Below are positions 1 through 8,813 of a DNA stretch of 20,254 bases, one piece after another; positions within the stretch are counted from its first letter, which is position 1, and each line of letters starts with the position of its first letter. The stretch spans positions 1-20,254 of the forward strand of contig JAATFN010000014.1 of the NCBI GenBank assembly GCA_015655165.1, written 5' to 3'. Source of the stretch: Betaproteobacteria bacterium. Lineage in GTDB: Bacteria; Pseudomonadota; Gammaproteobacteria; Burkholderiales; Burkholderiaceae_D. Position numbers and translations under genes: made by a program. The notes under the pieces are model-generated. The model was not told the origin of the DNA, made no database searches, and saw nothing but the letters and a program-made list of their open reading frames with translations.

Positions 1-2
1 TG

Positions 3-920
<918 letters not shown>

Positions 921-1033
921 TAGGAAGGTCGATTGTAAAGCGTTGTCGCAATGATTCAGAAGTACAGACAGGCCGATTCATCATCTGGTTTGTCGGTATC
1001 GATCAACATGTTTGCGCTAATGGAGACAGTGTT

Positions 1034-1429
1034 ATGGCTAATCCGAATACCCGCTTTTTAGTTGTCGATGACTTTTCTACAATGCGCCGTATTGTTCGTA
1101 ATCTCTTAAAAGAATTGGGATATACGAATGTGGATGAAGCTGAAGATGGTGCAATGGCATTGAACAAGTTGCGCAGCGATCATTTCGATTTTGTGATTTC
1201 TGACTGGAATATGCCTGTGATGGACGGGCTTGTCATGTTACAAAATATCCGGTCAGATCCTGCACTTGCGAAATTGCCGGTCTTATCGGTGACGGCAGAA
1301 GCAAAAAAAGAAAACATTGTCGCAGCAGCACAAGCCGGTGCAAGCGGCTATGTTGTAAAACCTTTTACCGCAGCAACGCTCGATGAAAAACTAACCAAAA
1401 TATTCGAAAAAATGAGTGATGGTGGTTAA
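1034..1429 (+). CDS. cheY: Chemotaxis response regulator CheY
   Basis: CheY carries the chemotaxis signal from CheA to the flagellar switch protein FliM. This 131-residue single receiver domain is very close to enteric CheY (129 aa). It has the acidic pair Asp12-Asp13 in [10 protein letters not shown], phospho-acceptor Asp57 in ISDWNMP, Thr87 in VTAEAKKEN, Tyr106 in SGYVVK and Lys109 in VKPFT. GGAGA at 1022-1026 lies 7 nt before the ATG and supports the start. It follows cheB by 113 bp in the same direction and is probably cotranscribed with it. The next gene is flhB rather than the phosphatase gene cheZ usually found here. Residue 85 is Ser where E. coli has Met. I see no sigma-28 promoter directly upstream. 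Confidence 0.98.
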   Translation: MANPNTRFLVVDDFSTMRRIVRNLLKELGYTNVDEAEDGAMALNKLRSDHFDFVISDWNMPVMDGLVMLQNIRSDPALAKLPVLSVTAEAKKENIVAAAQAGASGYVVKPFTAATLDEKLTKIFEKMSDGG

Positions 1430-1658
1430 TACCAGTGTATTTCGTTTATTCACGTCAGGCTGCAGATGTAGTAGATCTGTCCGTTATTGCCATACTGTTG
1501 TGGTGACTTTGGTACTGGTAGGCTGTGGTTAACATAAAGTTGAGCGTTTACTGCGCTACAGAGAATGGACGCATAGACACCTGCTACTATGTCAATCACC
1601 CATGTAATCTATTGTTATCAAGTAATCAATGTGCATAAACAGGATGTAACGGGAGACC
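1430..1658. other. 229-bp intergenic gap between cheY and flhB, where cheZ is often found
   Basis: No plausible reading frame fills this stretch and I recognise no remnant of CheZ in it. It contains TAAAGTT at 1535-1541, but the bases 11 nt further (GCGCTACA) do not fit a sigma-28 -10 element. A short CAGAT/ATCTG inverted repeat lies soon after cheY, without a T-run. The flhB operon promoter should be here or further upstream, but I cannot place it with confidence. Confidence 0.6.
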
Positions 1659-2840
1659 ATGGCTGAAGATAGTTACCTGGAACGTACCGAAGCGGCTACC
1701 GCCAAGCGTCTTGAACAGGCCCGAGAAAAAGGTGATATTCCACGTTCGCGCGAAATGGCGACCTGTGTTTTATTGCTGGTCGGGGGTATGGCTGTATGGT
1801 TGTTTGGTGAGGCTCTTGCGCAAAAGCTCAATCATATAATGATTGCTGTATTTGCCTTCGATCGTCAACAGGTTTTCGATGTGCGGGTGATGTTCGATCG
1901 CCTCGTTGAGCCTGGCATCGAATTATTGACGACTGTTTTACCAATACTTGGATTGATGTTATTTGCTGCTTTGGCTTCTCCGATATTATTGGGCGGGTGG
2001 TTGTTTACATCACAAGCATTAACACCAAAATTCGAGCGGCTGAATCCATTAAGCGGTATCAAACGCATGTTCTCGGTTAATGCTTTGGTAGAGTTACTCA
2101 AAGCACTTGTTAAAACGATGCTGGTTGGAATGGTAGCCTGGTATGTTATACGCGGCCAACTCGATGAAGTGTTAAGTCTTAGTCGGGAAACATTGAAGGC
2201 CGGTATGCAGCATATGACCATCCTGCTGTGGACCAGCTTTGTCAGCATTGTTGCCGCATTGATCTTTATCGCGATGATCGATGTGCCTTACCAGCTGTGG
2301 AGCTATGCACGCAAACTGCGTATGACCAAAGAACAGGTCAGACAAGAACACAAAGAGTCGGAAGGGGACCCGCACATCAAAGCTAAAATCAGGGCGATCC
2401 AGCGTGCATTAGCACGTCGCCGGATGATGGCAGAAGTACCGACTGCCGATGTTGTTGTCACTAATCCGACACACTTTGCAGTGGCATTGAAATATGCAGA
2501 AGGCACGATGAGTGCACCAAAAGTCATTGCAAAAGGTGCAGATAGTGTTGCGCTGAAGATTCGTGAAATTGCAGAAGAACACAAAGTTCCTATTCTAGAA
2601 ATACCGCCTTTGGCGAGGGCGTTGCATCATCACACAGAAATTGGTGATGAAATTCCGGAAGCACTTTATACAGCTGTTGCAGAAGTATTGGCATATGTAT
2701 TCCAGTTACGTACTTACAATACGAGTGGAGGACGATATCCCGATGTTCCAGAAGATTTAAATGTGCCAAAAGAGCTTGATCCCTTAAATTTTTCTGCTGG
2801 CAATATCGCAGTACCAGCGAGTCGTAGGGTTACTCCATGA
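1659..2840 (+). CDS. flhB: Flagellar type III export apparatus switch protein FlhB
   Basis: FlhB is an inner-membrane component of the flagellar export gate. After self-cleavage it switches secretion from rod/hook to filament substrates. The protein is 393 aa (E. coli 382). The N-terminus carries the family signature around RTEAATAKRLEQAREKG, followed by hydrophobic segments near residues 35-55, 90-115, 140-165 and 185-215. The cytoplasmic domain contains the autocleavage motif NPTH, with Asn269-Pro270 at the same positions as in enteric FlhB, so autocleavage should be intact. GGGAG (1651-1655) lies just before the ATG with a short spacer of 3 nt. The stop overlaps the flhA start as ATGA, indicating translational coupling. 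The C-terminal tail after about residue 355 is a Pro-rich extension of the variable type seen in this family. Confidence 0.97.
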   Translation: MAEDSYLERTEAATAKRLEQAREKGDIPRSREMATCVLLLVGGMAVWLFGEALAQKLNHIMIAVFAFDRQQVFDVRVMFDRLVEPGIELLTTVLPILGLMLFAALASPILLGGWLFTSQALTPKFERLNPLSGIKRMFSVNALVELLKALVKTMLVGMVAWYVIRGQLDEVLSLSRETLKAGMQHMTILLWTSFVSIVAALIFIAMIDVPYQLWSYARKLRMTKEQVRQEHKESEGDPHIKAKIRAIQRALARRRMMAEVPTADVVVTNPTHFAVALKYAEGTMSAPKVIAKGADSVALKIREIAEEHKVPILEIPPLARALHHHTEIGDEIPEALYTAVAEVLAYVFQLRTYNTSGGRYPDVPEDLNVPKELDPLNFSAGNIAVPASRRVTP

Positions 2841-4918
2841 TATTTATCAAGCTGCCAGACTGGATACCTGTCAAACAAAGCAAGCTATTGGCAGCCCCCG
2901 TCTTGATTATCATGATGTTGGCAATGATGGTATTGCCACTGCCGGCGTTCGCGCTCGATATTCTGTTCAGTTTTAATATCTGCCTTGCCATCATCATTTT
3001 ATTGACGAGCTTGTATACCGTCAAAGTGCTCGACTTTCTGGCTTTCCCTGCGATTTTATTGATTAGTACAATGCTGCGTTTATCGTTAAACGTCGCTTCG
3101 ACACGTGTTGTACTGACTGACGGACATACTGGACCTGATGCTGCGGGAAAAGTGATCGAGGCATTCGGGCATTTTTTGATTGGCGGCAATTATACTGTCG
3201 GTATAGTTGTGTTCGTTATTTTAACAATTATCAATTTTGTTGTAGTAACCAAAGGTGCTGGACGTATTGCCGAAGTGGGTGCTAGATTTACTCTTGATGC
3301 GATGCCAGGTAAGCAAATGGCCATTGATGCCGATTTGAATGCCGGTTTAATTGGCGAAGCCGAAGCGCGGGGGCGCCGTAAAGAAGTCGCTCAGGAAGCA
3401 GAGTTCTATGGCGCGATGGACGGTGCCAGCAAGTATGTACGTGGTGATGCAGTTGCAGGCATCATCATTATCATCGTCAATATTCTCGGCGGCTTGATTG
3501 TAGGGATGTTGCAACACAATATGGGCTTTGAAGATGCATTAAAAAACTATACGTTGTTAGCCATTGGCGATGGCCTGGTCGCACAAATTCCTGGTCTGGT
3601 TATTTCGACTGCAGCAGGTGTTGTCGTATCCCGTGTTGCGACTGATCAAGATGTCGGTACCCAATTAATAAGCCAGTTGTTTGCGAAACCGGAGGTGTTG
3701 TTTATTACTGGTGGCATCATTGGTGGTATGGGACTAATACCAGGTATGCCACACATATCTTTCTTGTTGTTGGGTGCTGTTTTGGGGGCGGGCGGGTATG
3801 TACTGCAGCAACGTAAAACCCGGATCAATGTGGCAGAACCGGAAGCAGGGCCTGCAACTGTTCCAGAAATCGAAGAGGCGACATGGCAAGATCTCATTCC
3901 GATTGATACGTTGGGTCTGGAAGTCGGTTACCGTCTGATTCCTTTGGTTGATACTGGGCAAGGGGGTGTATTACTACGCCGTATTAAAGGTATCCGTAAG
4001 AAATTCGCACAGGAAATCGGATTCTTGTCACCGCCTGTACATATCCGGGATAACCTCGAGTTACGCCCCTCTGCCTACCGTATCACACTAAAAGGTGTCG
4101 AGGTCGGTAAAGGTGAGGCCAATTCAGGCCAGTATCTTGCGATTAACCCGGGCATGGTTACAGGTACGTTATCTGGTGTGACAACAACTGACCCTGCATT
4201 CGGATTACCCGCTACCTGGATTGATGGCTCCCAGCGCGAGCAAGCGCAAATGATGGGATATACCGTGGTCGATGTTGGTACGGTGATTGCCACACACTTG
4301 AATCATCTGATCACAACATATGCATCAGAATTGCTGGGACGTCAGGAAGTGCAACAGCTAATGGATCATTTGGCCAAAGACATACCGAAATTAGTCGATG
4401 ACTTGATTCCGAAAATGTTGCCGTTGGGGACAGTGCAAAAAGTATTACAAAACCTGTTGAGTGAAGGTGTGCATATCCGTGATATGCGCACAATCATCGA
4501 GACTTTGGCAGAAAATGCATCACGTACGCAAGATCCGGGTGATTTAACTGCTGTGGTACGGGTGGCATTGGGACGAGCTATTGTGCAGCAAATTTTTCCG
4601 ACAGAAGATGAATTGTCTGTCATGGCATTGGACAGTAAGTTGGAAAGCCTGTTGATGCAGGCTCTGCAGGCAAGTGGTACTGATGCACCTGGTATCGAGC
4701 CGGGGCTGGCTGATACACTGGTGGTACAGACAGAGAAAGCAGCAAAACATCAGGAACAATTGGGTGTGACGCCTGTGTTACTGGTGCCAGCTCCATTGCG
4801 TGCATTACTGGCACGGTTTTTACGTCGTGCATTACCGCAATTGCGTGTTTTGTCACATGCTGAATTACCGGATACGAAGACAATTAAAGTGACCAGCCTA
4901 GTTGGAGGCAAAGCATGA
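2837..4918 (+). CDS. flhA: Flagellar export gate protein FlhA
   Basis: FlhA is the largest component of the flagellar type III export gate. Its membrane part forms the proton-driven channel, and its cytoplasmic nonamer docks chaperone-substrate complexes such as FlgN-FlgK. The protein is 693 aa (E. coli 692). Residues 1 to about 330 contain multiple hydrophobic helices; the conserved cytoplasmic FHIPEP loop contains RIAEVGARFTLDAMPGKQMA and AEFYGAMDGASKYVRGDA. From about residue 350 to the end lies the soluble domain, ending with the conserved PVLLVPAPLRALLARFLRR region. The start is fixed by the 4-nt ATGA overlap with flhB, and its own stop overlaps flhF in the same way. Nothing is missing or unusual. 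Confidence 0.98.
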   Translation: MIFIKLPDWIPVKQSKLLAAPVLIIMMLAMMVLPLPAFALDILFSFNICLAIIILLTSLYTVKVLDFLAFPAILLISTMLRLSLNVASTRVVLTDGHTGPDAAGKVIEAFGHFLIGGNYTVGIVVFVILTIINFVVVTKGAGRIAEVGARFTLDAMPGKQMAIDADLNAGLIGEAEARGRRKEVAQEAEFYGAMDGASKYVRGDAVAGIIIIIVNILGGLIVGMLQHNMGFEDALKNYTLLAIGDGLVAQIPGLVISTAAGVVVSRVATDQDVGTQLISQLFAKPEVLFITGGIIGGMGLIPGMPHISFLLLGAVLGAGGYVLQQRKTRINVAEPEAGPATVPEIEEATWQDLIPIDTLGLEVGYRLIPLVDTGQGGVLLRRIKGIRKKFAQEIGFLSPPVHIRDNLELRPSAYRITLKGVEVGKGEANSGQYLAINPGMVTGTLSGVTTTDPAFGLPATWIDGSQREQAQMMGYTVVDVGTVIATHLNHLITTYASELLGRQEVQQLMDHLAKDIPKLVDDLIPKMLPLGTVQKVLQNLLSEGVHIRDMRTIIETLAENASRTQDPGDLTAVVRVALGRAIVQQIFPTEDELSVMALDSKLESLLMQALQASGTDAPGIEPGLADTLVVQTEKAAKHQEQLGVTPVLLVPAPLRALLARFLRRALPQLRVLSHAELPDTKTIKVTSLVGGKA

Positions 4919-6363
4919 ATGTTCAAAAATTTGTCGCAAACTCTTCACGTGAAGCGTGGCATCAAGTGCGTAAAGCGTTGGGATCAGATGCGATCATTCT
5001 TTCAAATCGCACGACGAAAGAAGGTGTCGAAATTCTGGCGATGGCAGATGAGGATATTTCTTCGTTGACAACTCCTGAACAGGTTAAAGAATCAGGCCAT
5101 AAGTTGGTGCCACCATCTGGCTTGCCAACTAAACAGCCGTTTCAAGCTACTAAAGCAATACCGCCGGCGACTGTAACCAAACCTCAAACTGCTGTGAAAA
5201 CCGTATCGCAACAATCTGTCACGCAACCGGCATATGTGAAACCTGATGCTATGATGGCAGATGCACGCGTATGGCGCACACGCAATGCCGTGTCGAACGA
5301 GAAAAAACAGACGAGCCAGTCGATACCTGTACAATTTGTGGCTCCAGGAGCAGTACAACCTGCACGTGTTGAAATGGACGGCAGAGATTATGGCGAGATT
5401 TTAAGTGAAGTCATGAGCGAGATTCGTTCGATGCGTGATGTGTTAGAGACGCAGCTAGCGGAGATTTCCTGGAGTAATACCCAAAAACGCGAACCGGTTA
5501 AAGCTGCTGTCATGCGTGAAATGTTGGCAGTAGGATTTAGTGCGAGTTTGTCACGTCTCATTGTCGACAATTTGCCTACGAGTATCAAAGAAGAAGAGAG
5601 CCTGTCTTGGGTCAAGTCGGTTTTGTCGCGCAATATACTGACTATCAATGATGAGAATACGCTACTTGATCAAGGTGGCGTATTTGCAATGGTAGGCCCT
5701 ACTGGGGTTGGTAAGACCACAACGACAGCAAAGCTTGCGGCACGATGTGTGATGCGTCTTGGTCCAAGTAAACTCGCATTGATTACGACAGATGGTTACC
5801 GTATTGGTGGTTACGAACAATTACGCATTTATGGAAAAATTCTGGGTGTGATGGTGCATTCGGTACGTGATGAAACCGATTTGCGCATTGCACTGGAAGA
5901 ATTAAAAGGTAAACATACGATTTTAATCGATACTGCTGGTGTGGGGCAGCGTGACCAGATGGTCGCCGAGCAGATCGCCATGCTATCAGGTACGGGTACT
6001 GAAATTAAACGTATTTTATGTTTGAATGCGACAGCGACAGGCGGCACATTAAGTGAAGTTGTGCGCGCTTATCGTGGCAGTGGTCTAGATGGTTGCATTT
6101 TAACCAAGCTTGATGAGGCAGCAACGATCGGTAATGTGCTGGATGTCATCATTCGCCAGAAATTACAGTTGTACTATGTTGCAAATGGTCAACGTGTGCC
6201 CGAGGATTTACATGTGGCCAACAAGCTCTATCTTGCCGATCGTGCCTTTAAGCAAAAACGTGAAACTGCCCCGTATGAACTGCAGGAAACCGAGTTGCCT
6301 ATGGTGATGGGACCGGTGACACGCATGAATGATAAATCCTTGCGGGAGGTGACGATTGGCTAG
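4915..6363 (+). CDS. flhF: Signal-recognition-particle-type GTPase FlhF, flagellar positioning
   Basis: FlhF is an SRP-family GTPase that, in polarly flagellated bacteria, places the flagellum at the pole and recruits early basal-body parts. The 482-aa protein has the usual three parts. The N-terminal B domain begins NVQKFVANSSREAW. A low-complexity Pro/Thr/Gln/Val linker covers about residues 60-150. The NG GTPase domain carries the P-loop GPTGVGKTT at 261-269, TTDGYRIGGYEQL at 291-303, DTAG at 339-342 and the guanine-specificity motif TKLD at 397-400. All nucleotide-binding motifs look intact. GGAGG at 4904-4908, 6 nt before the ATG, supports the start, which overlaps the flhA stop as ATGA. 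The gene for its partner FlhG starts within its last codons. Confidence 0.97.
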   Translation: MNVQKFVANSSREAWHQVRKALGSDAIILSNRTTKEGVEILAMADEDISSLTTPEQVKESGHKLVPPSGLPTKQPFQATKAIPPATVTKPQTAVKTVSQQSVTQPAYVKPDAMMADARVWRTRNAVSNEKKQTSQSIPVQFVAPGAVQPARVEMDGRDYGEILSEVMSEIRSMRDVLETQLAEISWSNTQKREPVKAAVMREMLAVGFSASLSRLIVDNLPTSIKEEESLSWVKSVLSRNILTINDENTLLDQGGVFAMVGPTGVGKTTTTAKLAARCVMRLGPSKLALITTDGYRIGGYEQLRIYGKILGVMVHSVRDETDLRIALEELKGKHTILIDTAGVGQRDQMVAEQIAMLSGTGTEIKRILCLNATATGGTLSEVVRAYRGSGLDGCILTKLDEAATIGNVLDVIIRQKLQLYYVANGQRVPEDLHVANKLYLADRAFKQKRETAPYELQETELPMVMGPVTRMNDKSLREVTIG

Positions 6364-7198
6364 CTTCAAGGTCGATCAGGCAGAAGGGCTACGTCGTTTA
6401 CTCGATAAGTCCAAGCCGCGCGTCCTGACGATTTTTTCTGTGTTGCCGGAGCAAGACAGAAATATGATGCTGGTTAATCTGGGCGCATCATTTGCGGCGA
6501 CCGGTAGTAAAATACTTGTCATCGATGCCAGTGCATCTACAGGTACGCTCTCGCGTTGTGTGGGTAGTGCCGATATGCCGACACTGTGCGATGTGTTAAT
6601 GCAAGAACGCAATATGTATGAAGCCGTACGCATCGTCCCACAAGGTTTTGCTTTTGCCAACATCGCTAACGACAGCGTGCCATCCTCAAAAAAATATCCC
6701 TATGCACATCATTTATCGACGATGTTCGATATGATGGCCGAGCAGGCTGACATAACCGTAGTTAATGGTGACTTGAGTGTCGATGATGCTCTGCCGGTGC
6801 CAGCTATGGAATCCGGTGAGGTATGGATACATGTGACTTCTGGTCCCACAGCCGTTAAAGACGCATATTTGTTATTGAAGCGTTTAAACAGTAAATTGGG
6901 ATGCCGCAAGTTTGGTTTGATCGTGACAAGCAGTAAAGAACAAGATGCTAAAACGGTCTTTCACAATATGGAAAAAACAGCAAGCCGGTATTTGGCAGCT
7001 GATATCTATTTGATCGGTTTTTTACCGGCAGATGAACACATTAAAAAAGCAAATGGGTTGGGTAAAACAGTGTTGGATGCATTTCCACGTGCTGTATCGT
7101 CACAGGCATACAAGCGACTGGCAACACGGTTTCTCTCATCAGAATATAACAAACGCTACCCGGTGGCTGTCATTGACGGAGCCAGTTTCGGAGTATGA
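6356..7198 (+). CDS. flhG: FlhG/FleN-like MinD-family regulator of flagellar number, with degenerate ATP-binding site
   Basis: Position (directly after flhF) and sequence identify this 280-aa protein as FlhG/FleN, which limits flagellar number and stimulates the FlhF GTPase. The N-terminal activator motif DQAEGLR is present at residues 7-13. The MinD-like core follows, but the Walker A region (about 26-37, reading IFSVLPEQDRNM) lacks the glycines and both lysines of the family's KGGxGKT. The strand after it ends in VIDAS, and the expected DTGAG-type switch is replaced by NGDLSVDD (137-144). The late GFLPADEHIKKAN element is conserved. The start is TTG: GGGAGG at 6344-6349 lies 6 nt upstream and the gene overlaps the flhF stop by 8 nt. 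ATP binding is probably lost, while FlhF activation may persist. Orthology is strongly supported by context, moderately by sequence. Confidence 0.88.
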   Translation: MASFKVDQAEGLRRLLDKSKPRVLTIFSVLPEQDRNMMLVNLGASFAATGSKILVIDASASTGTLSRCVGSADMPTLCDVLMQERNMYEAVRIVPQGFAFANIANDSVPSSKKYPYAHHLSTMFDMMAEQADITVVNGDLSVDDALPVPAMESGEVWIHVTSGPTAVKDAYLLLKRLNSKLGCRKFGLIVTSSKEQDAKTVFHNMEKTASRYLAADIYLIGFLPADEHIKKANGLGKTVLDAFPRAVSSQAYKRLATRFLSSEYNKRYPVAVIDGASFGV

Positions 7199-7204
7199 CG
7201 TCTT

Positions 7205-7942
7205 ATGTATAACGTCAACGGTAAGCCAGGCAAACACAGCTTGCTTGAACAGCATGTGTCATTGGTAAAAAAGCTTGCACATCAGATGAAAGCCAGGCTA
7301 CCTCCCAGTGTGGAGGTAGATGACTTGGTGCAAGCTGGTATGTTGGGTCTGCTTGACGCCATTAATCGTTATGAAGATACCCATGGTGCGCAATTCGAGA
7401 CCTATGCCGCACAGCGTATTCGCGGGGCGATGCTAGATGAATTACGTAGTAATGACTGGTTGCCGCGCAGTGTACGACAAAATTCCCGTAAAATCGAAGA
7501 GGCGATCCAGTCACTGGTACAGCAGTTAAAACGTCAACCGCAGGAGGTCGAGGTTGCACAATATCTGCAAATAACACTGATTGAATATCAATCTCTGCTG
7601 GGGGACTGTGGCGGGAACCAGTTGGTTTTTTTTGAAGATTTCCATCATGACGAGGATGGGAGTGGACATTTTCTTGATCACTACCATATCGATGATGGTG
7701 ATGATCCTTTAAGTACATTAATCAATGCCGGTTTCAAAGAAGCGGTGATTGCTGCTATTACAGCTTTGCCTGAACGGGAGAAGTTGATGATGGGGCTATA
7801 CTACGAACAGGAGTTGAATTTGAAGGAAATCGGAGCTGTTATGGGTGTATCCGAGTCGCGCGTATCACAATTGCACAGTCAGGCTATTGCACGTATGCGC
7901 GCTATTTTACGTGAGCGCCAGTGGACAGGAGGAACGGATTAG
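7205..7942 (+). CDS. fliA: RNA polymerase sigma factor for late flagellar genes, sigma-28 (FliA)
   Basis: FliA directs RNA polymerase to class 3 flagellar and chemotaxis promoters and is inhibited by FlgM. The protein is 245 aa (E. coli 239). Region 2 is recognisable in DDLVQAGMLGLLDAINRYE (39-57) and in the stretch from FETYAAQRIRGAML to LPRSVR (64-91). Region 4 covers about 187-232, with ALPEREKLMMGLYYEQELN and the helix-turn-helix LKEIGAVMGVSESRVSQLHS. Between regions 3 and 4, residues 144-169 form an unusually acidic and His-rich stretch. The ATG lies 6 nt after the flhG stop; the nearest Shine-Dalgarno-like GGAG (7190-7193) is 11 nt upstream, so coupling to flhG is likely. The predicted promoters before flgM and flgK match its expected target sequence. 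Confidence 0.97.
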   Translation: MYNVNGKPGKHSLLEQHVSLVKKLAHQMKARLPPSVEVDDLVQAGMLGLLDAINRYEDTHGAQFETYAAQRIRGAMLDELRSNDWLPRSVRQNSRKIEEAIQSLVQQLKRQPQEVEVAQYLQITLIEYQSLLGDCGGNQLVFFEDFHHDEDGSGHFLDHYHIDDGDDPLSTLINAGFKEAVIAAITALPEREKLMMGLYYEQELNLKEIGAVMGVSESRVSQLHSQAIARMRAILRERQWTGGTD

Positions 7943-7956
7943 ACAACGGGTTGGGT

Positions 7957-7980
7957 GTTAAACCGGTCTGTTTGTTTAAC
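7957..7980. repeat. Short inverted repeat between convergent fliA and flgN
   Basis: GTTAAAC at 7957-7963 and GTTTAAC at 7974-7980 form a 7-bp perfect inverted repeat around a 10-nt loop, in the 33-bp gap between the convergent fliA and flgN genes; the right arm overlaps the flgN stop codon. The stem is AT-rich and no T-run follows on either strand, so it is at best a weak bidirectional terminator. Confidence 0.35.
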
Positions 7981-8443
7981 CGATGCCGAGTTGACGACCA
8001 GGAGTTTTGATGTTGGACTGACCATCAGGACCATATATTTTACCGCCTTGCAAGGCATGTTGAATGGCATCGAGAATTTGCTGGTTGTGACTCATGTGTT
8101 TGCCAATTAATAAACCGTTTAAGCGGTTTAATTCTTTGGCAGTTGCAGCCAGTGGAAGTATATCGTTTAGTAGTTGTTTATTCTCGATAGACCCGTGAGC
8201 GTGTACCCACTGTTTCATACCTTCTTCCGAACCGGGAAAACCTGCTGCTTCCAGTGCCATAAAACGCTGCTCTGCAAGTTTTGTCATGCCGGCAATGATC
8301 GTTGCTTTTTCGGTCAACAATATCAGTAAATCATCTACCTTTTCTTGATCTAATAGTGTCTGTTCTTTTTGCAAGGCAGTGATCAACAGTGATATGGCTT
8401 GTTGTTCTTGTGATAGCGTTTGGGCAGGAGTTGGTATTGTCAT
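7976..8443 (-). CDS. flgN: Flagellar export chaperone FlgN for FlgK and FlgL
   Basis: FlgN is the cytoplasmic chaperone that binds the C-termini of hook-junction proteins FlgK and FlgL and delivers them to FlhA. The 155-aa product (E. coli 138) is a mostly helical protein with no membrane segment. It is recognised by the N-terminal helix SLLITALQKEQTLLDQEKVDDL, typical of the FlgN family, here split as SLLITALQKEQ and TLLDQEKVDDL, and by the conserved GLLIGKHMSHN near its C-terminal third. It lies 10 bp downstream of flgM; its Shine-Dalgarno AAAGG (8451-8455) overlaps the flgM stop, so the two are coupled. Sequence conservation in this family is low, and the call leans partly on the flgA-flgM-flgN order. 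It should be transcribed from the sigma-28 promoter before flgM. Confidence 0.9.
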   Translation of the reverse strand: MTIPTPAQTLSQEQQAISLLITALQKEQTLLDQEKVDDLLILLTEKATIIAGMTKLAEQRFMALEAAGFPGSEEGMKQWVHAHGSIENKQLLNDILPLAATAKELNRLNGLLIGKHMSHNQQILDAIQHALQGGKIYGPDGQSNIKTPGRQLGIG

Positions 8444-8453
8444 GAATCGGCCT

Positions 8454-8762
8454 TTATTTACGTGTGCCGAGCAGATTTTTTACAGAGTCGATGAGGCCGG
8501 CAGCAACCTTTTCGAGGTTGATTTTGAATTGACCGTTTGTAATCGCTGTTTTGATTTCTTCGACTTTCTGAGCGTCGAAGCTTTCGTTAACAGAAACTTG
8601 ACTTTCTAATGCCTGGTATTGCGGTGATAGTTTGACGCTGTCGGAGGTGGTTGTGGGTGTTGTATCAACTTTGGTAGCAGGAGTGCCAGCGCGAAGTTGT
8701 GTAGATTGCGGGGAGGTAACCGGCACTCCAGTCGTTTTTTTGATAGGGTCGTTTATGTTCAC
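8454..8762 (-). CDS. flgM: Anti-sigma-28 factor FlgM
   Basis: FlgM binds FliA and blocks late-gene transcription until it is exported through the completed hook. The 102-aa product (E. coli 97) has a disordered, Thr/Pro/Ser-rich N-terminal half and the conserved C-terminal sigma-binding half: SDSVKLSPQYQALES, then FDAQKVEEIKTAITNGQFKI, then AAGLIDSVKNLL. The start is GTG at 8762-8760 (minus strand); AAGGA (8770-8774) lies 7 nt upstream and an alternative ATG there runs into a stop after two codons. A perfect sigma-28 promoter lies about 50 bp upstream, giving the classic autoregulatory loop in which FliA drives its own inhibitor. flgN follows immediately. Confidence 0.96.
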   Translation of the reverse strand: MNINDPIKKTTGVPVTSPQSTQLRAGTPATKVDTTPTTTSDSVKLSPQYQALESQVSVNESFDAQKVEEIKTAITNGQFKINLEKVAAGLIDSVKNLLGTRK

Positions 8763-8778
8763 GGCATTATCCTTGTCT

Positions 8779-8811
8779 TATAAGTCAGGCATTGGGCTTG
8801 CCTATCTTATA
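8779..8811 (-). promoter_or_regulatory. Imperfect stem-loop at the predicted 5' end of the flgM-flgN transcript
   Basis: TATAAG (8779-8784) pairs with CTTATA (8806-8811), and AGGCA (8787-8791) pairs with TGCCT (8799-8803), around a 7-nt loop. The two stem parts are separated by one mismatch and one possible U-G pair. The element lies between the sigma-28 -10 box and the flgM ribosome-binding site, so the folded RNA would begin at or within a few bases of the transcription start. It may protect the mRNA or bind a regulator; its role is inference. Confidence 0.5.
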
Positions 8812-8813
8812 GA

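Noticed and set aside
921..1033. TAAAGCG after cheB as a sigma-28 promoter for cheY
   Set aside because: No GCCGATAA-like box at the correct distance; cheY is better explained by cotranscription with cheB.
1535..1560. TAAAGTT in the cheY-flhB gap as a sigma-28 promoter for flhB
   Set aside because: The bases 11 nt downstream (GCGCTACA) match the GCCGATAA box at only three positions, and flhB is normally an early gene.
1612..1640. TTGTTA with CATAAA as a housekeeping promoter for flhB
   Set aside because: The spacing is 16 nt, but both boxes are weak and the leader would be very short; in AT-rich DNA this is expected by chance.
4620..4883. Antisense frames within the 3' part of flhA
   Set aside because: No recognisable family, no upstream signal, and the sense strand is fully explained by conserved FlhA.
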